Positions 28,898 to 35,802 of a stretch of DNA of 64,000 nt are shown one piece after another. The notes beneath the pieces are model-generated. The model searched no databases, was not told the origin of the DNA, and was given only the letters and a program-made list of their open reading frames with translations. Each line of letters starts with the position of its first letter. Within the stretch, counting starts at the first letter, position 1. The position numbers were made by a program, and so were the translations under genes. The DNA is from Flavobacterium sp. (GTDB lineage Bacteria; Bacteroidota; Bacteroidia; Flavobacteriales; Flavobacteriaceae), in contig JAPLEX010000012.1 in the NCBI GenBank assembly GCA_026390995.1, forward strand, positions 1-64,000. The letters are read 5' to 3'.

Positions 28898-29434
28898 TTA
28901 TTTATCCGTTAATAGTTGCTTTAATTTATCCCAACGCGGGTCTATTGTTTCTTGTTCTTCTGTACTTGGAGCCGAAACCGAGAAGGCTTTTAGGGTGTCG
29001 AGCGCGGGTGTTTGCAAGGTGCCTGACTTAATTCCAGGATGCTCTTTTCTATACGGAATAGAAAGAACAATCATCTCGTAGATGTATTGCGAAACGTCTA
29101 ACTGGTGCTCCCCGTGAGGCAAAATCAATAACTCTTCGTTGTCATCGTTGAATTGTTCCCCAAACTGCACCACCAAATTGATTTTTCCTTTAAGGGGCAA
29201 ATCAAACTCTTCTCCGGTTACATCGCAAGGAACGTGAATGGTTCCGCTGTGTTTGAAGCTGAGTTCTAAAAAACTTGGTTTCTTTTCTAGTACTACTTTT
29301 ACTTTGATGTCTGAACTTTCAAATTCGTGGTAATCAAAGTGGTCAAAGAACGTATTGTTAATCTGGTATTCAAATTGGTGTTTGCCTAACTTTAACCCTA
29401 AAAAAGGGATTAAAAATTCATTTAACTGTTTCAT
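28898..29434 (-). CDS. DUF177 (YceD) family protein
   Basis: The 178 residues fit the YceD/DUF177 family, usually encoded directly upstream of rpmF as here. Two acidic patches, a CDVTGEEFDLPL segment and a C-terminal acidic part (IDPRWDKLKQLL) are visible. YceD proteins are linked to 23S rRNA and large-subunit maturation in plants and bacteria. The biochemical role here is inferred. No membrane or signal segment is visible. Confidence 0.88.
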   Translation of the reverse strand: MKQLNEFLIPFLGLKLGKHQFEYQINNTFFDHFDYHEFESSDIKVKVVLEKKPSFLELSFKHSGTIHVPCDVTGEEFDLPLKGKINLVVQFGEQFNDDNEELLILPHGEHQLDVSQYIYEMIVLSIPYRKEHPGIKSGTLQTPALDTLKAFSVSAPSTEEQETIDPRWDKLKQLLTDK

Positions 29435-29514
29435 TTTGACACCAATTTACCGAACGAATCGGGAGCGCAAAGATATAAATTTATTGTACAATCAAAAATG
29501 TGGCGCGCATTTTT

Positions 29515-30508
29515 TTATCGAATATTTTTTTCTTCTTTTATTTCTCTGATTTTCATCGGATTAGCACTGATTTCGAGATGCTGATTTCGAGAATGAAATA
29601 CGTCAATCGCCAAATACACCGCTTCTTTAAACGAATTGAAATCGGCCACTCCTTTTCCAGCGATATCAAAAGCAGTTCCATGATCGGGAGAGGTTCTTAT
29701 TTTTGAGAGACCTGCGGTGAAATTTACGCCTCTTCCAAACGAAAGCGTCTTAAACGGCACCAAGCCTTGGTCGTGATACATCGCCAAAACCGCATCGTAC
29801 TTTTCATATTGGTTGCTGCCAAAAAACCCGTCGGCCGGGAAAGGTCCGTAGACCAAGGTGCCTTTTTCGGCTATTTTTTTGATGGTAGGCTTGATGATCG
29901 ATTCTTCTTCTTTTCCAATTACCCCATTGTCTCCACTGTGCGGATTGAGCCCCAAGACCGCAATTTTGGGTTTTACTAAACTAAAATCTTGCACCAAGGT
30001 TTTGCGGATGGTTTAGCAAGCCCACGCGCAAACGATCTTGCACCATGAGCATCAAGGCGTTTCCGTCTAATTCTTGAGCCAAATAATCGGTATGTCCTGG
30101 GAATTTAAATTCTTCTGATTGGGCATTAAATTTATTAATAGGCGCCGTAACCAAGACGTCTATTTTACCATCTTTTAAGGCCTTCGTTGCCGCTACAAAA
30201 GACTGGATGCCGAAGCTTCCTCCCCGTTCTGTCGCCTCGCCAAAGGTCAAATCAACACTTTCGCGCCACACATTGAGCACATTGATTTTGCCCACAACCA
30301 CTTGGTCTAGCGTGTCAATTCCGTGAAACATGGCTTCTGTTTCGATCGTTTTTTTGATGAACGACAGCAATTTCACATTGGCAAAAATTACAGGCGTACA
30401 AAGTTCTAACATACGCGTGTCCTCGAATGTTCTTAAAACTACTTCGCTGCCAATCCCGTTTAAATCTCCGATTGAAATTCCAACCAATATATTTTCTGCT
30501 TTTTTCAT
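29515..30508 (-). pseudogene. pdxA: 4-hydroxythreonine-4-phosphate dehydrogenase, frameshifted by an internal deletion
   Basis: Two adjacent frames together make PdxA. The first (30508 to about 30010) runs from VGISIGDLNGIGSE through the metal motif PGHTDYLA to DRLRVGLL and then goes out of frame. The second (from about 30010 to 29515) resumes at TIRKTLVQDF and continues through GLNPHSGDNG and YHDQGLVPFK. About 20 codons that normally join GLL to this point are missing, including most of the segment around a second metal-binding histidine. The loss is not a multiple of three. If real, PLP synthesis through PdxA is blocked. An assembly or population variant is the alternative. Confidence 0.85.
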
Positions 30509-30568
30509 GGGTACTACCGGGTATTTATTGCTAATTTTGACGGGCAAATTTAGTAAAATAAAACCACA

Positions 30569-31159
30569 ATGTTCACAGGAATCATAGAAACCCTAGGCAC
30601 GCTAGTCGAAGCAAAGAAAGACCAAGAAAACTTGCATCTCACGGTTCAAACTCCGTTGACAAGCGAATTAAAAATAGACCAAAGTGTGGCCCACAATGGG
30701 GTTTGCCTCACAGTAGTTTCTAAAACCGATACAGCCTATACGGTGACCGCTATTCAAGAAACTTGCCTGAAAACCAATATTGAAACTTGGGCCATAGGCG
30801 ACGCGATCAATTTAGAACGCGCCATGGTATTGGGCGCACGACTGGACGGTCATATTGTGCAAGGCCACGTAGACCAAACTGGAATTTGCACCGAAATTAA
30901 AGAAGCCGACGGGAGCTGGTATTTTAGTTTTGAGTACGACCCTAGCCTACATAATATTACCATCGAAAAAGGATCCATTACGGTAAACGGCGTGAGCCTC
31001 ACGGTAGTGAATTCTAATGCCAATTCCTTTAGCGTGGCCATTATTCCCTACACCTACGAACACACCAATTTTCAAACTTTTAAAGTAGGCACTCAAGTAA
31101 ATTTAGAATTTGACGTGATTGGCAAATACGTGAGTAGATTGCATGGGTTGAGACTTTAG
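30569..31159 (+). CDS. ribE: Riboflavin synthase, alpha chain
   Basis: The protein has 196 residues with two similar lumazine-binding barrels. The first starts MFTGIIETLG and has HNGVCLTVV. The second has HIVQGHVDQTG and VNGVSLTVV. It dismutates two 6,7-dimethyl-8-ribityllumazine molecules into riboflavin. It is divergent from pdxA with only 60 bases between the starts. A repeat-rich gap follows. Confidence 0.95.
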   Translation: MFTGIIETLGTLVEAKKDQENLHLTVQTPLTSELKIDQSVAHNGVCLTVVSKTDTAYTVTAIQETCLKTNIETWAIGDAINLERAMVLGARLDGHIVQGHVDQTGICTEIKEADGSWYFSFEYDPSLHNITIEKGSITVNGVSLTVVNSNANSFSVAIIPYTYEHTNFQTFKVGTQVNLEFDVIGKYVSRLHGLRL

Positions 31160-31744
31160 AAGTTGTCGGTTCAAAAGATTTAAAGATTGAAAATTGAATG
31201 ATTGAAAGATTTCGTCTTGAAGACACCGCTTTGTTCCGAAGTATCCAAATTCTCTGTCTGTTTTTTTTCTTTTTCTCGCAAAGACGCAATCCCGATAAAT
31301 CGGGACGCAAAGGTTTTTGGCGACTTGGCGAGAAACTAAAATCTTTTCATGTAGTTATAAAGAATTTACGTAGAAACGAATTTTATCTCTTTGTAGTAAC
31401 GGATTGCACACGAGCGAAGCGACTGCCGAAGGAAATCCGCGCTATCGGGTTAGATGATTGAAAGATTGAAGAATTGAATGATTGAAAGATTTCGTATTAC
31501 AGCAACAGTTGTGCCCCGAAGTTTTGGTCCCGAAGTGTCGGGATTCAGATTGTCTCTCCTCTTTAAATCGCTCATCTAAAAATATTTGTGCATGTGGCGA
31601 AAAGCTAACAGCTGACAGCTAATAGCTCACAGCTGTTCTTAGTATACAACTGAATTTTGGAATTTGGAATTTCAAAAATTGGAATTTTTATAATTCGTGG
31701 CTAAAAGCTAACAGCTAACAGCTGACAGCTACCTGCCCTAAAAA
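31160..31744. repeat. Repeat-rich intergenic region without genes
   Basis: The stretch has no supported gene. It contains a direct repeat GAATGATTGAAAGATTTCGT near 31196 and 31472, and a 7-bp inverted repeat TCCCGAT/ATCGGGA at 31290-31305 inside a CGCAAAGACGC context. AGCTGACAGCT or closely related words recur at 31609-31637 and 31707-31734. GTTCTTAGTATAC at 31635 and TTCGTGGCTAA at 31694 both recur, inverted, near positions 148-190. It looks like a pile-up of dispersed intergenic repeats. Confidence 0.7.
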
Positions 31745-31771
31745 CAAAAAACTCCGATTTACATCGAAGTT
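31745..31771 (-). terminator. Terminator at the end of the small PID-CTERM-like gene
   Basis: Arms ATCGAAGTT (31763-31771) and AACTCCGAT (31750-31758) pair with one G-T pair. On the minus strand they are followed by a T run. The stem overlaps the last codons of the gene. Confidence 0.7.
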
Positions 31772-31968
31772 TTTCTATTTGAATTGTGTTTGAACACATA
31801 ATAAGCGGTTGCGATTCCTATAAAAAATAACGCCCAAACGCCTTGGTCTATTGGAAGTCCGGGTGGCGGTGGAATACCTGGCGGAGGCGGTCCATTACGG
31901 GCCTCAACAGAGAATACACCACATAGTAGTGTCATCAGTAGGGCAAGTGTATAAGGGGCCTTTTTCAT
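31759..31968 (-). CDS. Small membrane protein resembling PID-CTERM sorting substrates
   Basis: The protein has 69 residues. A signal peptide (MKKAPYTLALLMTLLCG) is followed by a Pro/Gly-rich stretch (PPPPGIPPPPG). Then comes PID, a single hydrophobic helix (WALFFIGIATAYYVF) and a short basic tail. The order PID, helix, basic tail matches the PID-CTERM putative sorting signal seen in small Flavobacterial proteins. Its function is unknown. An in-frame extension upstream to 32004 exists, but the ATG at 31968 starts the signal peptide. Confidence 0.65.
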   Translation of the reverse strand: MKKAPYTLALLMTLLCGVFSVEARNGPPPPGIPPPPGLPIDQGVWALFFIGIATAYYVFKHNSNRKTSM

Positions 31969-32043
31969 AAGTGTGTAAAAGTAATTAAAAAATTGTTCTT
32001 TCAAAATTTTTTAAAATCTATTTTTAAATTAGTCAAAAACCTA

Positions 32044-32075
32044 AGAAAAAGCCTCACATTTCTGCAAGGCTTTTT
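32044..32075 (-). terminator. Terminator after tRNA-CAU
   Basis: AAAAAGCCT and AGGCTTTTT form a nine-pair stem with a twelve-base loop, directly downstream of the minus-strand tRNA. Confidence 0.75.
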
Positions 32076-32080
32076 AGCTG

Positions 32081-32154
32081 TGGTCCCACTTGGGCTCGAA
32101 CCAAGGACCACCTGATTATGAGTCAGGTGCTCTAACCAACTGAGCTATAGGACC
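32081..32154 (-). tRNA. tRNA with CAT anticodon (elongator Met or Ile2)
   Basis: The 74-base cloverleaf on the minus strand has anticodon stem CCTGA/TCAGG and loop CTCATAA, so the anticodon is CAT. It is not an initiator because the acceptor closes with a normal G1:C72 pair and the anticodon stem lacks three G:C pairs next to the loop. The acceptor has C4:G69 and C5:G68, which TilS uses to recognise tRNA-Ile2 in E. coli, so Ile2 (lysidine-modified) is possible. The sequence alone does not settle it. Confidence 0.9.
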
Positions 32155-32312
32155 GGTTTACTTCAAAGATTTTTATTGGCTTTGAAGTTCTATAAATATA
32201 GCCTAGGCTTTATTTAGAGGCTGCAATATTAGGATAAAAATTCTTGGGTTGCAAACATTTTTTGTATTCCTATCAATATTAAACTAAGGAATTTGCACCG
32301 CCAAAAAACGAT

Positions 32313-32714
32313 TTATTCGATCTCTTGACACAACTCAATTAAGACCCCGTTGGTTGATTTGGGATGTAAAAAAACTACCCATTTATTGTCGGCGCCGCGC
32401 TTGGGCGTTTCGTTGAGTACGACAAATCCTTCCGACTGCAAACGAGCCACTTCGGCTTTTATGTCGGCCACATCAAAGGCAATGTGGTGAATGCCTTCGC
32501 CTTTTTTCTCGATAAATTTGGCAATGGGACTGTCGGGATGTGTGGCCTCGAGCAACTCTATTTTGTTGGGGCCGCTGGCAAAAAAAGAAGTGTTCACGCC
32601 TTCGCTTTCTACTGATTCTTGTTTGTAGGGCGGCGCACCAAACAGTTTTTCGAATACCAGATTGGAAGCGGCCAAATCTTTTACGGCAATGCCAATGTGC
32701 TCAATTTTTCTCAT
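32313..32714 (-). CDS. mce: Methylmalonyl-CoA epimerase
   Basis: The protein has 133 residues of the glyoxalase/VOC fold. The N-terminal EHIGIAVKDL supplies a metal histidine. Other family motifs are IEKKGEGIHHIAFDV with a second histidine and VLIELCQ with the catalytic-region glutamate. It interconverts R- and S-methylmalonyl-CoA, connecting propionyl-CoA to succinyl-CoA. The length is normal. Confidence 0.92.
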   Translation of the reverse strand: MRKIEHIGIAVKDLAASNLVFEKLFGAPPYKQESVESEGVNTSFFASGPNKIELLEATHPDSPIAKFIEKKGEGIHHIAFDVADIKAEVARLQSEGFVVLNETPKRGADNKWVVFLHPKSTNGVLIELCQEIE

Positions 32715-32782
32715 GGAATTTCTTTTGTGTCAAATTTCGCAAACTTTTTGGGATGGATGGCAAAAAAGTGGTTTTTATACAC

Positions 32783-32843
32783 CTGCTAGCCCTGATCGAA
32801 GCGAATAGCCTGTTGCGCCGGCGTTTGGCACAACAGCTAGCAG
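32783..32843. repeat. REP-like palindromic intergenic element
   Basis: Outer arms CTGCTAGC (32783-32790) and GCTAGCAG (32836-32843) form a perfect inverted repeat. An inner stem CTGTTG/CAACAG (32810-32815 and 32831-32836) continues with G:C pairs toward a GC-rich loop. The element is more GC-rich than its surroundings and lies between two genes, like bacterial REP sequences. Confidence 0.6.
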
Positions 32844-32921
32844 TGGAGAGCAGGAAGAAGCTCCCAACCAACCCCCTCATTATTAATTTTTAATTATTAA
32901 TTATTAATTGAACACATATCG

Positions 32922-32929
32922 TATTTTTG
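32922..32929 (+). promoter_or_regulatory. -7 box (TATTTTTG) very close to the rbfA start
   Basis: TATTTTTG matches TAnnTTTG and ends 4 bases before the ATG (TATTTTTGCGGC-ATG). If it is used, transcription would start at or next to the start codon, giving a leaderless mRNA. Confidence 0.4.
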
Positions 32930-32933
32930 CGGC

Positions 32934-33326
32934 ATGGAAACAAACAGACAAAAGAAAATAGGCGGCGTAATCCAAAAAGATCTGGTGGATATTTTGCAAG
33001 GTGAAATTCGCAAAAACAGCATTTCAAACTTGGTCATCTCGGTATCCAAAGTGAGCGTAACGACTGATTTGTCTATTGCTACCGTGCACCTCAGTATTTT
33101 CCCGCCCGAAAAAGGTCCCGAAACCTTGGCGGCCATCAAATCCAATTCGGCTTTGATTAAACACGACCTCTCGCAACGCGTGCGTTTGCAATTGCGCAAA
33201 GTGCCCAACTTGCATTTCTTTATTGACGACTCGCTCGATTACATCGAAAAAATTGACCGCGCCTTGTCAGATAAAGAAAATCCTATCGAACACCGCGAAT
33301 TACTGGACCGCCGTAGAAAATTCTAA
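32934..33326 (+). CDS. rbfA: 30S ribosome-binding factor A
   Basis: The protein has 130 residues of the KH-like RbfA fold, recognisable by the N-terminal RQKKIGGVIQKDL and the core LVISVSKVSVTTDLSIATVHLSIF, ending with HFFIDDSLDYIEKIDR. It helps late 16S rRNA 5'-end maturation and cold adaptation. The permease gene begins with TTG one base after its stop, so the two are coupled. Confidence 0.93.
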   Translation: METNRQKKIGGVIQKDLVDILQGEIRKNSISNLVISVSKVSVTTDLSIATVHLSIFPPEKGPETLAAIKSNSALIKHDLSQRVRLQLRKVPNLHFFIDDSLDYIEKIDRALSDKENPIEHRELLDRRRKF

Positions 33327-33327
33327 G

Positions 33328-34524
33328 TTGAGTTTTGCCCTTTACATAGCCAAACGGTATTTGCGAAGTGCCAGCAAAAGCAAAGCGATCAACATCATCA
33401 ATCGCATCGCTTCCCTAGGCATTATTGTGGGTGCAATGGCCTTATTTGTGGTTTTGTCGGTGTTTAGCGGGCTCAAAGAATTTAGTTTGTCATTTAGTTC
33501 GGCCTTTGATCCCGACCTCAAAATAGAAAGTACCCAAGGCAAATGGTTCACCATAAGCCCTGCGCAAGAAAAGCAACTGCACGCCATAAAAGGCCTTACC
33601 TCCCACAGCAAAATTATCGAAGAACGCGTGCTATACCGCTTTGACGGCAAAGAAATGGTCACCTACATTAAAGGTGTCGACACGGGTTTTGGACAGGTAA
33701 TTCCACTTAAAAAATTGCTGTACCAAGGCAATTGGATTTTGCCACAAACCAACGAAGTGGTGGTGGGTTATGGGCTGTGTCAAAAATTGTCTTTGGGCTT
33801 GAATGATTACAATAATCCGTTGGAAGTCTATGTGCCGCGCCCAGGCAAAGGCGCCATTGACAACCCCGACGAGGCCTTCAATAAAACCACCTTGGCTCCT
33901 GTGGGCGTATATGCCATCAGCGAAGATTTGGATAGTAAATATGTATTTGCCTCCTTAGATTTGGTGCAGGCACTACTCGAATACCCACAAAACCGCATCA
34001 GTAGTATCGAGATAAAACTGAGTCCACAAGCCGATGAAGCCAACATTAGCAAAAAAATACAGACTATTTTTCCTCAGGTTCGCGTCAAAAACAGAGCCCA
34101 ACTCAACGACAGTTTGTACAAAATGCTCAACACCGAAAACGTGGCGGTCTACCTCATCTTCACCTTGGTGATTATCATCGCATTGTTTAATCTCATTGGC
34201 GCGCTCATCATGATGATCCTCGACAAGAAAAACAACCTCAAAACCTTATACAATTTGGGCACACCCGTGCGCGATTTGCGTCGCATTTTTTTATGGCAGG
34301 GCTCACTCTTAAGTGTTTTTGGTGGGCTTTTAGGATTGTTGTTGGGCATCTTGTTGGTCTTGATGCAGCAGCAATTTCAGTTCATCATGATTACTCCAAC
34401 CTTGGCCTATCCGGTAGTATTCACGCTAGAAAACGCGGGCATTGTTTTAGCCACAATAAGTGTATTGGGCATATCTGCTTCGTGGATTGCCTCAAGCAGG
34501 ATCAATAAAAAAATGTTCGATTAA
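33328..34524 (+). CDS. LolC/LolE-like ABC transporter permease (FtsX fold)
   Basis: The 398 residues begin at a TTG placed just after the rbfA stop. Translation then runs directly into LSFALYIAKRYLRS, the usual N-terminus of this family. There is one membrane helix (about 27-49), a large periplasmic domain, and three C-terminal helices (about 270-395) with the FtsX-type core. Such permeases move lipoproteins from the inner membrane (LolCE) with an ATPase encoded elsewhere. No ATPase gene is adjacent. A longer upstream reading is only the shadow of rbfA. Confidence 0.85.
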   Translation: MSFALYIAKRYLRSASKSKAINIINRIASLGIIVGAMALFVVLSVFSGLKEFSLSFSSAFDPDLKIESTQGKWFTISPAQEKQLHAIKGLTSHSKIIEERVLYRFDGKEMVTYIKGVDTGFGQVIPLKKLLYQGNWILPQTNEVVVGYGLCQKLSLGLNDYNNPLEVYVPRPGKGAIDNPDEAFNKTTLAPVGVYAISEDLDSKYVFASLDLVQALLEYPQNRISSIEIKLSPQADEANISKKIQTIFPQVRVKNRAQLNDSLYKMLNTENVAVYLIFTLVIIIALFNLIGALIMMILDKKNNLKTLYNLGTPVRDLRRIFLWQGSLLSVFGGLLGLLLGILLVLMQQQFQFIMITPTLAYPVVFTLENAGIVLATISVLGISASWIASSRINKKMFD

Positions 34525-34561
34525 GTTGGGGAGTGCCCCTGCGGGTCGCGTCTTTCGCGGT

Positions 34562-34593
34562 ATCTTTTGTGCGCTAGAGCGACACAAAAGGAT
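34562..34593. repeat. REP-like hairpin between the permease and dusB
   Basis: CTTTTGTG (34564-34571) and CACAAAAG (34583-34590) are inverted, extended by AT/GAT flanks, with a loop CGCTAGAGCGA. The flanking TCTTTCGCGG and GCTGCTTC fit a GC-rich intergenic repeat. The element is next to the convergent stop codons of the permease and dusB and may also act as a terminator in both directions. Confidence 0.55.
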
Positions 34594-34615
34594 GCTGCTT
34601 CACCCGCTCACTCGC

Positions 34616-35605
34616 CTACAACACCAAATCGCGATACGTATCGGCCGCGCGATTCAACAAACCAAATAACACTTCTGGATTGTCTTCGGTAACCAACTGC
34701 GATCTAATATCTTTAAAGTTGGGAATTCCCTTAAAGTAATTGGTATAATGACGTCGGGTTTCTACAATACCCAGGCGTTCGCCTTTCCATTCCATGGCCC
34801 AACTCAAATGGTTTTTGGCTGCCTCCACCCGATCGGCCATGGTAGGTTTGGGCAAATGCTCGCCGGTGGCCATGTAGTGTTTGATTTCATTAAAAATCCA
34901 AGGATAGCCTATGGCGGCACGGCCTATCATGATGCCGTCTACGCCGTATTTGTTTTTGTATTCCAATGCTTTTTCGGGTGAATCTACATCGCCGTTTCCA
35001 AAAATGGGCATGGTAATGCGCGGATTGTTTTTCACCCGGGCAATGTGCGACCAATCGGCTTCGCCTTTGTAGAGTTGCGCGCGCGTTCGGCCGTGTATCG
35101 ACAAGGCTTGCACGCCAATGTCTTGCAAACGCTCAGCCACCTCGTCGATGTTAATAGAGTTTTCGTCCCAACCCAAACGCGTTTTTACGGTAACCGGCAA
35201 GTTGGTGCCTTTGATCACGGCTTGGGTGAGTCTCACCATCAAATCGACGTCTTTGAGTACCGCAGCACCGGCGCCTTTGCAGACTACTTTTTTTACCGGA
35301 CAACCAAAATTGATGTCGATGATATCGGGTTTTACGGTGGTCACAATTTTGGACGACAAGCCCATCGCCTCTTCGTCACCCCCAAAAATCTGGATTCCCA
35401 CCGGCCGTTCGTAATCAAAAATGTCTAGTTTTTGACGGCTTTTGATGGCGTCGCGAATGAGCCCCTCGGAGGAAATAAATTCGCTAAACATCAAATCGGC
35501 GCCATGGGTTTTGCACAGTCGTCGAAACGGCGGATCGCTCACGTCTTCCATGGGTGCCAAAAGCAGCGGAAAATCGGGGAGTTCTATGGGGCCAATTTTA
35601 ATCAT
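34616..35605 (-). CDS. dusB: tRNA-dihydrouridine synthase (DusB-like)
   Basis: The 329 residues start at MIKIGPIEL. It is an FMN-dependent TIM barrel with LLAPMEDVSDPPFR, the catalytic cysteine in KKVVCKGAGAAVL, the RNA/FMN segment RLGWDENS and IFGNGDV. It reduces uridine to dihydrouridine in tRNA D loops. The frame stays open upstream to 35668, but the ATG at 35605 fits the family start. It converges with the permease gene. Confidence 0.93.
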   Translation of the reverse strand: MIKIGPIELPDFPLLLAPMEDVSDPPFRRLCKTHGADLMFSEFISSEGLIRDAIKSRQKLDIFDYERPVGIQIFGGDEEAMGLSSKIVTTVKPDIIDINFGCPVKKVVCKGAGAAVLKDVDLMVRLTQAVIKGTNLPVTVKTRLGWDENSINIDEVAERLQDIGVQALSIHGRTRAQLYKGEADWSHIARVKNNPRITMPIFGNGDVDSPEKALEYKNKYGVDGIMIGRAAIGYPWIFNEIKHYMATGEHLPKPTMADRVEAAKNHLSWAMEWKGERLGIVETRRHYTNYFKGIPNFKDIRSQLVTEDNPEVLFGLLNRAADTYRDLVL

Positions 35606-35690
35606 CGTTGAAATTTGGGCCAAAATTACACTTTTTTGTCGGTTTGTTTTGGGCTGTGGGAAAACCAAATTATTAATGAAAAGTTTGCTT

Positions 35691-35698
35691 TATATTTG
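35691..35698 (+). promoter_or_regulatory. Candidate -7 box (TATATTTG) for lepA
   Basis: TATATTTG is a full TAnnTTTG match about 104 bases before the lepA start codon. It is the best promoter-like word in this intergenic space. A convincing -33 element is not seen. Confidence 0.4.
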
Positions 35699-35802
35699 CA
35701 GCTCAAATGCAAAAGGGATTGCAGCAAATTGCCGCGCAATGCGAAAAGCCCGACCCGAAATGAAAGGCAGGGATTTGCCCAAAATAACACACGCATACAC
35801 TC

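Noticed and set aside
31198-31461. Reading frame of 87 codons in the repeat-rich gap
   Set aside because: It runs through repeats, has Phe-run low complexity and no recognisable domain, so it is not supported as a gene.
32540-32893. Frame opposite mce extending into the gap
   Set aside because: It is a shadow of mce and runs through the palindromic element, with no family content.
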